The notes under the pieces were generated by a model, which was not told the origin of the DNA, ran no database searches, and worked only from the letters and a program-made list of their open reading frames with translations. Shown one piece after another: positions 1 to 10,735 of a DNA stretch of 64,000 bases; the first letter of the stretch is position 1; each line of letters starts with the position of its first letter. The stretch is taken from the NCBI GenBank assembly GCA_963921195.1, contig OY992538.1, positions 88,659,904 to 88,723,903 of the forward strand, given 5' to 3'. The stretch comes from Pegoplata infirma. Lineage: Eukaryota; Arthropoda; Insecta; Diptera; Anthomyiidae. A program made the position numbers and the translations under genes.

Positions 1-231
1 GGAATTTACATAGCCGCCTTCGTCCCGCCAGCCCGATCACCGGTCGCCGTTCCCTAGTTTTAGTTTTATTCTCTTTCTTTTGTAGTGTAAGTTTATTCAA
101 TAAATGAATTATTTATTATAACGTTTTAACAACCAGTCTTTTACTCTTGGTCTCAGCAAATACAAATTTCTGTGACGATCCCTACCCCCGCGAGCTATAC
201 CCCAGCTAACGGAGGAAACTCGTCGTTACAA
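1..231. mobile_element. LTR-like terminal sequence, cut by window start
   Basis: This stretch is more GC-rich than its surroundings and does not match any other repeat in the window. It has the arrangement of the R-U5 part of a retroviral-type LTR: an AATAAA signal (about 101-106), an A/T-rich stretch just after it, then a GC-richer tail that ends in GTTACA at about 231. The other LTR, the internal domain and a target duplication are not visible, so orientation and family (Gypsy or BEL-like) are inferred. It could instead be the end of another repeat. Confidence 0.35.
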
Positions 232-439
232 TTTTATGGAAAAACTATCGTTGTTCCTGGCGATAACCATATCGTTTCGGTAGGAAACTGCGAAATCATT
301 TTCGATGTCGAAGTTTCCAGCGAAATTGGGCGATAGTTATTTTATTAAATGATACTATTTTTGCTATAACTTATCGATTTTGAGATTATGATTTTTTTAT
401 AAAAATATAATTAAGTTTAATTTATTTTTAGCCTGAAGA
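232..439. other. No feature recognised
   Basis: No coding potential and no match to other repeats of the window were seen. It sits between the LTR-like end and the AACCGGTT-rich block. Confidence 0.4.
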
Positions 440-586
440 ATAAAAACCGAAAAAACCGGTTTAACCGGTTTTTTTGCTAAAACCAAAACCGAAAACCGGT
501 TTTTCAAAAATAAGCTTTTTCGAATAAACCGAAAACCGGTTTTTGAAAATTGCCGGTTTTTTGAATACACTAGTAATGACACTATT
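440..586. repeat. AACCGGTTTT subrepeat block, possible hAT end
   Basis: Short self-complementary motifs of the type AAACCGGTTT recur at least five times in about 130 bp. The block ends at GAATACACTA, whose reverse complement starts TAGTGTATTC and so fits the YARNG start common at hAT termini. Such palindromic subterminal motifs are usual transposase-binding arrays. No matching left end or target duplication was found, so this is at best a remnant. Confidence 0.35.
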
Positions 587-602
587 CAAGTAAATGAGCG
601 AT

Positions 603-1613
603 GTGTCCCGTAAATTTCTGAATAGGTTGTTTGGATAGCTCTATATCGAACTAAGAAAATTGAGTTTTTGGTTTTTTAAATTTTCAAAAACTGTGCTTAG
701 GAGGCGTGGTCAAATATTGGAAAAATGGTCAAATTTGTGGCGAGTTGCCTTGATAATATATTTATAACATTAAAACTGAATGCACAACAATCTCAAAAAT
801 GTACATTCTTATATAGTTTTGTACGGGCTATCAATTAAATTTTTTTTTTGGAAAATTTTCAGAACCCGTTCTGAAATTTTCCATTTTTTTAATAAGTCAA
901 TTTATCAAAAATCCGGCCACATTTTTTTTTTAAAGTTTAGATGTTTGTCCATCCACACAAAAAAAAAATCAGAAACACGTTCTTCTTTTTTTTCGAGAAA
1001 ATCGCATTTGAAATTAAATTTCATAACAATTTTGTAATTTCCTTGTTTTAACGTTGCGAATGAGTAATATTAATTGCATAAATATTACTCATTCGCAACA
1101 TTAAAACAAGCAAATACAAACAAATTACAAAATTGTTATGAAATTAAAAATTCAAATGCGATTTTCTCGAAAAAAAAGAAGAACGTGTTTCTGAAATTTT
1201 TTGTGTGGATGGACAAACATCTAAACTTAAAAAAAAAAAAAAATTTTTTAAAAAATGGTCGGATTTTTGATAAATTGACTTATTAAAACAATGGAAAATT
1301 TCAGAACGGGTTCTGAAAATTTAAAAAAAAAAAATTTAATTGATAGCCCATACAAAACTATATAAGAATGTAAATTTTTGAGATTGTGGTGCATTCCGTT
1401 ATAATGTGATAAATATTAAATCAAGGCAACTCGCCACAAATTTGCCCATTTTTCCAATATTTGACCACGCCTCCTAAGCCCAGTTTTTGAAAAATTGAAA
1501 AACCAAAAACGCAGTTTTCTAAGTTCATTATAGGGCTATCCATACAAGCTATTCAGAAGTTTACGGTACACGTGTTTTTTTCGCTGGACATTTGGTGTGG
1601 AATGCCTAATATA
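603..1613. mobile_element. Foldback element, family C copy 1 (long inverted repeat)
   Basis: Two arms of about 460-510 bp read as near-perfect reverse complements around a centre at about 1050-1105 (GCGAATGAGTAATATT against its complement). Landmarks on both arms are the string GGCGTGGTCAAATATTGGAA, the string GGCGAGTTGCC and a small inner hairpin (TTTCAGAAC/GTTCTGAAA). The right terminus ends in TGTGGAATGCC; the left arm lacks the outermost ~40 bp. ORFs of 60-85 codons in both directions are products of the palindrome, not genes. The same family recurs at 41755, 50271 and 63781. Confidence 0.85.
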
Positions 1614-2334
1614 TGGAAAAAAAATTCTGTATTGTACGATACGAAGTGTAAAACATAAATTCTGTTAATTTTTGGGGAAATCGGGCGTCTTTAACCCCTT
1701 TTCGTCGAGGTGAAATGACAAATTTGGGACAGTATACATTTCTATAATACAAAATATCTGCATATATCTGATTTCTCAAAAGTTTCAGAATATACGTTTT
1801 ACAGTTCGATCCGTGCAATAAAGCACAAATTTTCCAACATTTGCTAAATTATTGTAGAAAAACGATTTTTTTTTTGGAATCCGCGGAAAGCTTGACTACC
1901 ATATCTGATATTTTTAATCTTAAACATGTTTGCAATTTGATCATAAAGTAAAATTAAATTTTTATTATTTTTTTGCCGAAAAATTTTGAAAATTTTGAAA
2001 TTCTAGCTTAGAAAACCATACAATGGTCTGGGGCATGTATGCGTAAAATGCTTATTTTTTATCCGATTTTAATTTTATTAGTCGTTTTGGATAGGTAATT
2101 TAATACCATTTTCATATTATTTTACAAAAAAATTAACAAAAAATAACAAATACCAATATCTTTCCAAAAACTAGAAAAAAGGGTTTTTCTTTTATATAAG
2201 AAAAACTTCAATCCATTTTCGGCACGAGTTATTTTTAGCCGATTGTCCCCAAATTTTAGCTCACTCATTATTATATACTAAAGAACAATTTAGGACCCTA
2301 CCAGGTATAAAAAAGTGATTTTCGTTTTTAAGGA
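1614..2334. other. No gene; unassigned AT-rich DNA
   Basis: Only short chance ORFs in poly-A/T-rich sequence. No termini, satellites or conserved motifs were recognised. Confidence 0.5.
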
Positions 2335-2543
2335 CACCTCTGGTGAACATAAGTGAACGCCGATTGGTATTTAATAAAGTACGATCATATTTTTTGACAA
2401 AAAAATAAAAAAATCGTGGATTTTTTAATAATTTTTTTTTTAAAGTAATTTCCTTTTAAATGAAGTTTTTTTTAATCTTTTTGAAATTGTGGAGGGTATC
2501 AATACATTCGGCAAGGCAAAATTTAACTTTTTTTACTTGTTTG
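2335..2543 (+). mobile_element. DINE-1-like (Helentron) 3' fragment, type 1
   Basis: The end GTGGAGGGTATC, then a CATTCGGCAAGGC hairpin half, then TTTAACTTTTTTTACTTG is the 3' terminus seen in all type-1 DINE-like copies here. Only the 3' part is present. A matching piece in opposite orientation lies at 3828-4316. Confidence 0.65.
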
Positions 2544-2811
2544 AGAATAAACATTGTAAATTTAAAATTTTTCTAAAACAACATTGTTTTGCGGCTGCTT
2601 GCAAACATTTTACCAAAAAATTTGTAAATCAACAGCTGTTTGAGGAAAAAAAAATTTAAGAAATATTATTGATATTACGAGATTTTTTGCTGCCACATTT
2701 TTTGCGAGAATTCCAAGTGACAAACTTTTTTTTATTCTTTTACAAGATTTTTTTTTTTTTTGAGAGTTTAATATTTTTTTAAATTACACAGCTCAACATG
2801 AAAATGCGAAA
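2544..2811. other. No gene; unassigned AT-rich DNA
   Basis: Poly-A/T-rich DNA between a DINE-like fragment and an inverted repeat. Nothing recognisable. Confidence 0.4.
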
Positions 2812-3163
2812 TGAAATAAGATCCTGACATGCGATTGACTTGGTATTAAGCTCAATCAAAAGTACGTAATTTTCTCTATAAGACAAGATAAAATGTTCTT
2901 GGAATTTAATTTTCTAAAATGGAAAAAAAATCATTAACAAAAAACCTTTCATTTTTTATATATTCATTTACACAGTGTTTTTTAACAAATTTCCATACAA
3001 ATACACACGTAAATATTAGATTTAAAGCACTTGTGGCTAATGATTTTTTCACCATTATCAAAATTTTAATTCCAATAAAATTCGATTTTGTCTTAAAGAA
3101 AAAATTACGCACTTTTGAATGAGCTTGATATCAAGCCAGTCGCATGTCAGGATCTTGTTTTAT
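2812..3163. repeat. Long inverted repeat with ~130-bp arms
   Basis: The left arm (about 2812-2945) contains GATCCTGACATGCGATTGAC. The right arm (about 3035-3163) contains its imperfect complement, CAGTCGCATGTCAGGATC, and the arms stay alignable inward to the AAAAAATCATTA motif. The spacer is about 90 bp. Two overlapping ORFs of about 67 codons on opposite strands are products of this symmetry. It is probably the core of another foldback element. Confidence 0.7.
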
Positions 3164-3827
3164 AGGCGCTCAAAAATGGCCAAAATGGGCCTTTTTAGAC
3201 ACTTTAACTGCGATTTTCTCAAAATTGTGACGTGATAGAAAAATTTGAGTGACCGTTATGGAATCGGGAAACCAAAACCTATAAACTTTTTTGGTTTCAT
3301 TAAAAATGCAGCGACAAACCTCAGATTTGTAGAGCGGTGTTATCAATCGCGTTACCTACAGACTGTAAGGCTTTACCCATTTGTGTAGGGTTTTCAAAAA
3401 AAGGTATGTTATAGTTTTAATATGAATGTTTTAATCCGCTTAATGTTTGATATGACATGTATGGCACACAGAAGGAAAGCCAACAACAACAAAAATAAGT
3501 TGGAACAATATTACATGTGTTTTTTAGTAATGGACTCATGAGACCAACTTGTTTTGTTACAAAAGAATTATGTGAATGACGGTTGTAGGATAATTATAAA
3601 TTTTAATCAGAGATTAAAAAAAAAAACGTTGTAATCTACCATTTAAAAATAAAAATAAAATAACAGACCGACAAACGCCAACCAGGATAGGCAGGAAATC
3701 CTAAGGGAAAAATGTATTTTAGAGGATGATTTGTTTAAGAGCCAAGTTTTCAATGATTTAAAAACATTTATTTCTTGCAACTTTATTTATGAATTTTAGT
3801 TAATTTTATATAAGATATTTAAAGAAA
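3164..3827. other. No gene; unassigned DNA
   Basis: No long ORF, terminal repeat or satellite was recognised. Confidence 0.45.
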
Positions 3828-4316
3828 AACAAGTAAAAAAGTTAAATTCGGCCTTGCCGAATGTAGTGATACCCTCCATAATTTCAAAAAGATTATTGCA
3901 AAAAAAACTTTATTTAAAAGGAAATTATTTTTGAAAAAAATTTGAAAAAAAATTTCCGCGAAAAAAAAATGTTGGTAAAAAAAATCCGCGATTTTTTTCT
4001 TTTTTTGTCAAAAAATATGTTCGTACTTGTTTAAATACCATTTGGTGTTTAATTATGTTCACATATGTCAACCAGAAGCCGAATTAACGCATTTTGTATT
4101 TTTAGGTTATGTTGAATGTACTGAAATTTTTGAGGTGTGCTTACATTTTCGTTCATAACTTTTGAACCGCTGAACCGATATCGCTCAAATGCAATACCAA
4201 ACTTCTCGGCAGATTTTCCAACAAATATGTTAAGTTTCAGTCATCTCTGTGCAATATTTTGCTCGTGATAGCATTTTCCACAGACAGACAGACAGACAGA
4301 CGGACATCGCTAGAAT
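3828..4316 (-). mobile_element. DINE-1-like (Helentron) element, type 1, partial
   Basis: Read on the minus strand it runs from the GACA/GACG microsatellite core (4280-4316, the GTCC/GTCT block of DINE elements) to the end GAGGGTATCACTACATTCGG, a GCC-loop-GGC hairpin and TTTTTTACTTG at 3828. The head with the ACCCTCC palindrome is missing; foldback family A begins exactly where the head should continue. Confidence 0.7.
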
Positions 4317-5112
4317 GTCTTTAAAAAAAATTAAAAAATTGAAATTTTTAATTAATTTTGACCATTAAAAAATATAGATATTTAAAAAAAAGTTGGACAA
4401 CGTTTTGTTGGTATTTAAATGTAGTTTTAGAAAAAAAATATGAAAAAATTATTAGAAGTAATTAAGTATCACTTATTTTTTGAGGTTTAAAAATTAAAAT
4501 CGACTTTTTGAAAATGTCCGAAACCTTTGATTTTTTTGTCAAAAGCTATAAAAATTCTACTCTAAATTACGCATCTTTTAAGCCATAACTCGAGATGTTA
4601 TCACAATTCTTTCTATTTCTTTTTAAATTTTTAAAATTGCACCTATAATTTTTTGGCTCTGATTTATTTTATATGGTGCTCCAAAAAAATAAATTGGTAG
4701 ATATTGACCCTAACTTACCCTAGATATATTCATTTCGAGGTAAAAATACGTCTCACAAAAATTTAGGACGATCGAAAATGGGTAAGGCGTTTAGCCTGGT
4801 CCTTGAAGTTTAAAAAACGGATTACAAGGAAAAATATGAATTTTTTTCTGTTTTCGCAATTTTTTGGTATTTAAAGTTAAGTTTTAATTGAAGTGATTAT
4901 AGAATTATGATGTGGAGTAAAATGCCTTTCTAATAAGGTACTAAAAACTAAAATCAATTGAAAATCAGCCGAGTTATTACAACTTCCCCAGGCATCTACT
5001 TGATTAAAGAATACGAGTCCCTTTTTTTAAATTTATTGAAATTTTCTACTGTAATAACATTTTTTCATTATTCATGTTTCAGTGTAATATTTTTTTGGGT
5101 TTTCCAAATTTT

Positions 5113-5127
5113 AAAACCAAAAAAAAA
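5113..5127. repeat. Target-site duplication of the Jockey-like LINE, 5' copy
   Basis: AAAACCAAAAAAAAA stands immediately before the LINE and recurs at 9387-9401 immediately after it. The family A copy at 42200 shows related sequence at the same place without this LINE. Confidence 0.8.
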
Positions 5128-5162
5128 TCAGTCTCTCTTGATTGTTTGACGATACAAGATCA
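5128..5162 (+). promoter_or_regulatory. Internal promoter: initiator plus DPE at LINE 5' end
   Basis: TCAGTC at 5128-5133 matches the insect initiator TCAKTY exactly, putting +1 at A5130. AGATC at 5157-5161 falls at +28 to +32 and matches the downstream promoter element RGWYV, at the canonical spacing. Jockey-family LINEs of flies are known to use such TATA-less promoters, which lets new copies carry their own promoter. No TATA box is needed or seen. Confidence 0.75.
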
Positions 5163-5356
5163 GATTACGCATAATATACGCTTTAAAATATTTCGGTAAA
5201 TTACTATTGTTGTCCAACAACAATAGTATTAATCCAATTGACAAGTTTTTTTTATATTTTTTTGTGTTACAATTTTTTTTTTTGTGTTTTGCTTTACACT
5301 GTTTCTGAGAGACGATTCACATTGAGAGTTGTAAACACAAACTCTCCCAATCGAAC

Positions 5357-6472
5357 ATGAGTTCGAAAAGGAGACTACCAGCTGATAATGTTAACAGTAA
5401 TGCAAAACGTGCTGTAAACAATAATTATTACCAACCATTGCAAACACTTAATGATGATGAAAAAACAGATGATGATAATATGGGGCCATCCATTACACCT
5501 AAAACTCATATACCACCTATAACTATCTTAAAAACCAGTACTGATAATATACATACACTTTGTAAAGAAAGTCGTATTATTAAATATTCGATTAGGAAAA
5601 TTTCAATCGGGTATAAATTGTTTTGTGAAAACCAATATGACTACGAATCTGCTGTTAAGTACTTGAAAGCTAATAAAACGGAATACTTCTCTTACACTTC
5701 AAAGAATAATAGACCTTATAAGGTCGTATTATCAGGTCTGGACAAACTAGAGCCAGCAAAGGTTAAGTCAGAGCTTATTAAAATTGGCTTAAAATGTACG
5801 GACGTGAAAAGTGTGTACCGTAAAACAGACAATAATCGAGAAATCATACTCTATATTGTTTACCTTAAAAAAGGTACTACTTCTTTGGCGGAGTTAAGGA
5901 ACAATGTTAAAAGTATAAACTATATTCGTGTTAAATGGAGTTATCAATCTAAAATGCCAAACAAAATAACACAATGCCATAATTGCCAAATGTTTGGGCA
6001 TGGGTCAAATAATTGTAACATCAAAACATTTTGTGCTAACTGTGCTGGTGACCATGAAACCTCTAAATGCACATCGACAACTGTCAAATGTGCAAACTGT
6101 AGAGGTGATCATAAATCTACCGATAATACCTGTCCTAGTAGATCTTCTTATGTCGGATTAAAGGAACGTTATTCTAGGCCAATTCGTCAATCCAATCTGC
6201 AAGCTAGTGCTAACAACACTCATAATGTAAATATTCAAAGCCATCGTCCGTCAACTAACAACTCATTTGCTAATGTGGTACGTTCAAATAATACAACACC
6301 AAATATTACAACATCAAATAATGCAACACCAAATAATGATTCAAATGATCTCTTCTCTTTAGAGGAACTTAAAACATTAACGTTAGAGTTAATTGAAAAC
6401 TTAAAAAATTGTAAAACTAAAAGTGATCAGTTTAATGTTATAACTAACTTAGCTTTTAAATTTCTACCATGA
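5357..6472 (+). CDS. LINE ORF1: gag-like nucleic-acid-binding protein
   Basis: A 371-aa ORF1 protein of a Jockey-like LINE, expected to coat the element RNA and act as chaperone in the ribonucleoprotein. Three zinc knuckles lie at residues 207-259: CX2CX4HX4C, CX2CX3HX4C and CX2CX3HX6C. Just before them, about residues 120-205, is a PRE_C2HC-type region typical of fly LINE gags (the VVLSGL segment through RVKWSYQ). The N-terminal ~60 and C-terminal ~110 residues are low-complexity and Asn/Thr-rich. The start at 5357 is the first in-frame ATG with the full domain set. The stop TGA overlaps the ORF2 start in ATGA (6469-6472), suggesting coupled re-initiation. No break was seen. Confidence 0.9.
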   Translation: MSSKRRLPADNVNSNAKRAVNNNYYQPLQTLNDDEKTDDDNMGPSITPKTHIPPITILKTSTDNIHTLCKESRIIKYSIRKISIGYKLFCENQYDYESAVKYLKANKTEYFSYTSKNNRPYKVVLSGLDKLEPAKVKSELIKIGLKCTDVKSVYRKTDNNREIILYIVYLKKGTTSLAELRNNVKSINYIRVKWSYQSKMPNKITQCHNCQMFGHGSNNCNIKTFCANCAGDHETSKCTSTTVKCANCRGDHKSTDNTCPSRSSYVGLKERYSRPIRQSNLQASANNTHNVNIQSHRPSTNNSFANVVRSNNTTPNITTSNNATPNNDSNDLFSLEELKTLTLELIENLKNCKTKSDQFNVITNLAFKFLP

Positions 6473-9132
6473 CTGCTAATTTAAAAATAGTAATATGGAA
6501 TTCTAGAGGAATACGTACTAAAATTTATGAATTTTTTGATTTCTTAGTTAGGGAAAATGTTGATATAGGTTTGGTGAGTGAAACGTGGCTAAACAAGGAT
6601 ATTTCAATGTATCATTCAGATTATTTCTGTTATCGTAAAGATCGTGAAGGCAAAAAGGGTGGTGGAGTAGCCATTGCAATACGTAAAAATATATGTCATG
6701 AACTATTACCAGATATTAATACAGAGTTAATTGAAAATGTAGGTATAAAAGTCAAATTAAATGATAACTCAACCATTAAGATTTTTAGTTGTTATTTTCC
6801 AGGAGGATCTGCGGGTCCTTTGGAAATTAAGAAAAACAAGTTTAAATCAGATCTAAGGAAATTTTCAATGATTCGAGATAATTATATTTTAGGAGGTGAT
6901 TTTAACAGCAGAAACCAATCATGGGGTTGCCTTCGAGCCAACTGTTGGGGAAACATAATACATGATTTTATCACAACAAACAAATTTGATATCGTTTTTC
7001 CTCCTGAACCTACTCTTATCCCAATAAGCAGAAATGTAAATCCTTCCGTACTTGACTTTTTTCTCTCAAATGTACCAGAAAAATTGTCTGCGGCTTCTAC
7101 TCTTTGCAGGTTAAGTTCTGATCATCTACCAGTGTTTCTAACTTTTAATTCGAGTTATAAATCAAGTGAGAACCTGAAATATGATCACAAAAACACAAAT
7201 TGGAATACATTTAAAAGGTACATTAATAACAATGTTTCCAATTTGTCAAATGTGCCCTTAAATAATGTTGATGATGTAGAAGAACTTGTTACGAATTTTA
7301 CATTATTAGTTCAAAATGCTATCGAGGCAAGCGTACCAAAGAAAAATATGTCAAACTTTTATGTAAAACGTTTACCAAGACATATTTTAAATCTGATAAC
7401 TCTTAGAAACAACTCAAGAAGGAACTGGATTAGATTTAGGCTCCCTTTATATAAACAACAATCAAACTTTTTAAATATTGTTATTCGTGATAATATATCC
7501 AAATTCAGAAACTCCAATTGGAATAATATGCTTAAAAGTCTGGATAAATCTTCTCCAAAATTTTGGAACATTTCTAAAATTATTAGGAAGAAAACTAAAT
7601 GTATTCCAAGTCTCAAACAAAATGATAATTTGTACACTACAAATTTACAAAAATCAGAAATAATTGCTCAAAAGTTTCTTTTGAACCATTCTATTTCTAC
7701 TAATATGAGCGATATGAATACAATTCAGATGGTCTCTAACTCTATAAATGTATTAACCGCCGAAAGCTCATCAGAGCATACCCCTAATATCGTTAGTGCC
7801 ATAAAAATTAAAAGCATTATACAAAATCTTAAAAATAAGAAGAGTCCAGGCATAGACGGTATTTCCAATAAATGCCTAAAAGCTCTCCCCCAAAGTGGAT
7901 TAGATATTCTTTCACGTATATTTAACGCTTGCATAAAGCTTTGTCACTTTCCACAAGTCTGGAAAAAGGCAAAAATAATTGCTATCCCAAAACCAGGAAA
8001 AAATCACTCAAGTCCTGACTCATATAGACCAATAAGTTTATTAAACTCAATGAGTAAAATTTTGGAAAAAATTATCAAGGAGGAAATTGTAAATTTTATA
8101 GAAGATAACAATATCCTCCCGGTTCAACAATTCGGTTTTAGATCTGAACATAACACGACACAACCATTAGTCAGAATCAAAAAAATCGTTAAGGATAACT
8201 TTAATATTGGTAAATCTACGGCCATGGTGCTGTTAGATATAAAGTCGGCATTCGATTCAGTTTGGCATGACGCTCTCGTTCACAAACTATTAAATATTGG
8301 TTTAAATAATCATACAGTCTTGCTAATAAAAAGCTACCTGACAAGTCGTTCATTTAGGGTTCATATTGGTGATAAGTTCTCTGCCGAGTATGATATTCCG
8401 GCTGGATGTCCTCAAGGTTCGTGTCTCTCCCCAATTCTCTATAATATTTTTACATCTGATTTTCCTTCGTTGATTGGTTGTGAGTCCTCAATCTTTGCTG
8501 ATGATACTGCAATCTTAAGTTCAAATACGTTATCTAATGATACTCTGTGTAACTTACAAATATCGGTAAATACTGTAATTGATTACTTCAAAAAATGGAA
8601 AATATTAGTAAACCCGTTAAAAACACAATCTATATTTTTTACAAGAAAGAGGAAAAATTGCTTCTTACCGCAACATAATATAATAGTTGACGGTGTTAAT
8701 GTACCATGGGATACAAGTGTCAAATATTTAGGTGTTATTCTAGATAAAAAAATGATATTTAACGAACATGTTAGCCACATAATTAATAAAATCGATATAA
8801 CTAAAAAAATATTATACCCGTTTATAAATCGGAAATCTAAACTTAGTATAGAGAATAAACTGTTAATTTTAAAAGTTGTGTTTCATGCAATACTTTTTTA
8901 TGCTGCTCCAGCATGGTACGAAACATCAACATGTCATCTGAAACGTTTGCAAGTTAGCCAAAATAAACTTCTGAAATCTATCTATAATCTACCACCTTAT
9001 TTTTCAACATCGCGTCTTCACTCGCTTTCTAACATCCTGCTAGTCAAGGATAAGATATCTGTTTTAACAGAAAGATTCTTTAATAGATGTGCCAGCTCCT
9101 CGCATGACCACATCAGTTCTTTATGCTCTTAA
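6469..9132 (+). CDS. LINE ORF2: APE endonuclease / reverse transcriptase
   Basis: An 887-aa polyprotein that nicks target DNA and copies the element RNA onto it (target-primed reverse transcription) in the nucleus. The APE-type endonuclease occupies about residues 1-230: N11 (WNSRG), E38 (SETWL), GDFN with D144, the LDFFLS motif and SDH with D218 and H219. The reverse transcriptase spans about residues 440-720: YRPISLL, the first catalytic Asp D590 (LLDIKSAFDSVW), CPQGSCLSPILY and FADD at 676-679. A Jockey-type C-terminal region follows, with no RNase H motif. All expected catalytic residues are present and there is no stop or frameshift, so the protein looks functional. Length fits the clade. 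Confidence 0.94.
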   Translation: MTANLKIVIWNSRGIRTKIYEFFDFLVRENVDIGLVSETWLNKDISMYHSDYFCYRKDREGKKGGGVAIAIRKNICHELLPDINTELIENVGIKVKLNDNSTIKIFSCYFPGGSAGPLEIKKNKFKSDLRKFSMIRDNYILGGDFNSRNQSWGCLRANCWGNIIHDFITTNKFDIVFPPEPTLIPISRNVNPSVLDFFLSNVPEKLSAASTLCRLSSDHLPVFLTFNSSYKSSENLKYDHKNTNWNTFKRYINNNVSNLSNVPLNNVDDVEELVTNFTLLVQNAIEASVPKKNMSNFYVKRLPRHILNLITLRNNSRRNWIRFRLPLYKQQSNFLNIVIRDNISKFRNSNWNNMLKSLDKSSPKFWNISKIIRKKTKCIPSLKQNDNLYTTNLQKSEIIAQKFLLNHSISTNMSDMNTIQMVSNSINVLTAESSSEHTPNIVSAIKIKSIIQNLKNKKSPGIDGISNKCLKALPQSGLDILSRIFNACIKLCHFPQVWKKAKIIAIPKPGKNHSSPDSYRPISLLNSMSKILEKIIKEEIVNFIEDNNILPVQQFGFRSEHNTTQPLVRIKKIVKDNFNIGKSTAMVLLDIKSAFDSVWHDALVHKLLNIGLNNHTVLLIKSYLTSRSFRVHIGDKFSAEYDIPAGCPQGSCLSPILYNIFTSDFPSLIGCESSIFADDTAILSSNTLSNDTLCNLQISVNTVIDYFKKWKILVNPLKTQSIFFTRKRKNCFLPQHNIIVDGVNVPWDTSVKYLGVILDKKMIFNEHVSHIINKIDITKKILYPFINRKSKLSIENKLLILKVVFHAILFYAAPAWYETSTCHLKRLQVSQNKLLKSIYNLPPYFSTSRLHSLSNILLVKDKISVLTERFFNRCASSSHDHISSLCS

Positions 9133-9386
9133 ACCGTGTATTTTTAACTATCAACTTTTCCCGTTTTTATAAATTTTTTTTTTTTTTTTATATTTCTCTA
9201 AGGTTTTTGTAAAATTTTTCCTTAACTTATTAAATTAATTTTTAAGAAATTTATCACATTGTACAAATACAATATAATTAAGTAGAAAAGTCATTCATAA
9301 TAGACTAAACTCTTAACTTATAATATTAAAAATTATTGTGTATTTACCATGTTACATTTATCAATAAAATATGAATTGAATTGAAT
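9133..9386 (+). terminator. LINE 3' UTR with polyadenylation signal and GAATT tail
   Basis: T-rich 3' UTR. AATAAA lies at 9363-9368, close before the repeated tail ATGAATTGAATTGAAT that ends at 9386. Short simple-repeat tails instead of poly(A) occur in Jockey-related elements. Confidence 0.7.
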
Positions 9387-9401
9387 AAAACCAAAAAAAA
9401 A
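9387..9401. repeat. Target-site duplication of the Jockey-like LINE, 3' copy
   Basis: AAAACCAAAAAAAAA repeats the 15 bp at 5113-5127. The A-run continues two bases further, so the exact length is uncertain by a couple of bases. Confidence 0.8.
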
Positions 9402-10254
9402 AATTTTTTAAAATAGAAATTTCAAAAGGGTGTTGAAAATGCAGGCATTTTTAGCATTAATTTAAAACATGAAAGCAAAACACAATATGAAAAATACTTG
9501 TCATCTAAATACATTTGAACTTGACCAATAAAAAAATGTTATTACAGTAGAAAATTTCAATGAATTTCAAAAATCGGATTGTATTGCTCAATCAAGTGGT
9601 CTGCCATATGTTAGATGCCTGGGGAAGTTGTAATAACTTGGCTGATTTTCCACCGATTTAAGTTTTTGGTACCTTATTAGAAAGGCATTTTACTCCGTAT
9701 TATAATTCTGTAACCACTTGAATTTAAATTTAACTTAAAATACAAAAAAAAATGGAGAAAAGAGAAAAAATGCATATTTTTCCATGTAATCCGTTTTCTA
9801 AATTTCAAGGCCCATGCGGAACGCCTTACCCATGTCCGATCGTTCTTAATTTTTGTGAGGCCTATTTTTACCTCGAAATGAATATATCTAGGGTAAGTTA
9901 AGGTCAGTATCTACCAATTAAATTTTTTTGGAGCACCATATAAAATGAATCAGAGTCAAAAAATAAAAGGTACAATTTTCAAAATTTAAAAAAAAAATAG
10001 AACAAATTGCGATCACATCTCGAATTATGGCTTAAAAGTTGCGTAATTTAAAGTAGAACTTTAAGACGTTTTAAAAAAAATCGAAGGTTTCGGACTTTTT
10101 CAAAAAGCCGATTTTAATTTTTAAACGTTAAAAAATAAGTGATAATTACTTCGAAAAAATTTTTAAATATTTTTTTCTAAAACTATATTTAAATACCAAC
10201 AAAACGTTGTCCAACTTTTTTTAAGATATCTATATTTTTAACTGGTCAAAATTA

Positions 10255-10535
10255 CCCAGCCGGCAAAAAAATTCACACCTGACATACTGCTGACTCTCCC
10301 TTTATAAAAATGCTGACATCTTCATACAATTTTTCAAAATGTCATCAATGACATGTCAGCTGTTGGTCAGCGGTTGCTTAAACGAATTGTTAGTGGCCAC
10401 CGATACTGGTGGACACTGCTGACCAACTGCTGACATGTCATTGATGACATTTTGAAAAATTGTATGAAGATGTCAGCGATTTCATAAAGGGAGAGTCAGC
10501 AGTATGTCAGGTGTGGTTTTATTTTGCCAACTGGG
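10255..10535. mobile_element. 281-bp palindromic MITE, TA target duplication
   Basis: The element reads as its own reverse complement along most of its length: TGTCAGCAG... on one side, CTGCTGACA... on the other, with long perfect stretches such as GACATGTCA. Its ends are CCCAGCCGGC and GCCAACTGGG, flanked by TA on both sides. The second family A copy (43250) shows the empty site CAAAATTAATTG, which confirms a TA duplication. TA duplication suggests Tc1/mariner-type mobilisation. No coding sequence. Confidence 0.8.
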
Positions 10536-10735
10536 TAATTGAAAAATTTAATTTTTTCATTTTTTTGAAAAAATCGCCATTTTGAAAAATTGTTTATTCA
10601 ACACCATATTGGAATAAAAGGCTGAAATTTGGTGTCCGAGTTGCATTTAATGAGAACTAAAACATATCCAAAAATAAAATAAATCGAAAGGGGTCGGGTC
10701 TAAAAGTGAGTGATTTGGCCTGGAATGCCCCATAT

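Larger units (their letters stand above)
5128..9386 (+). mobile_element. Full-length Jockey-clade-like LINE
   Basis: A 4.26-kb non-LTR retrotransposon with 5' UTR (5128-5356), ORF1 (5357-6472), ORF2 (6469-9132), 3' UTR and a short GAATT-repeat tail, bounded by a 15-bp target duplication. ORF1 with three zinc knuckles and ORF2 with an APE-type endonuclease and reverse transcriptase but no RNase H region is the Jockey-clade layout. Both ORFs are open over their whole length and the promoter is at the exact 5' end, so this may be a recent, possibly active copy. It lies antisense to the host exon at 27 kb. Confidence 0.92.
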
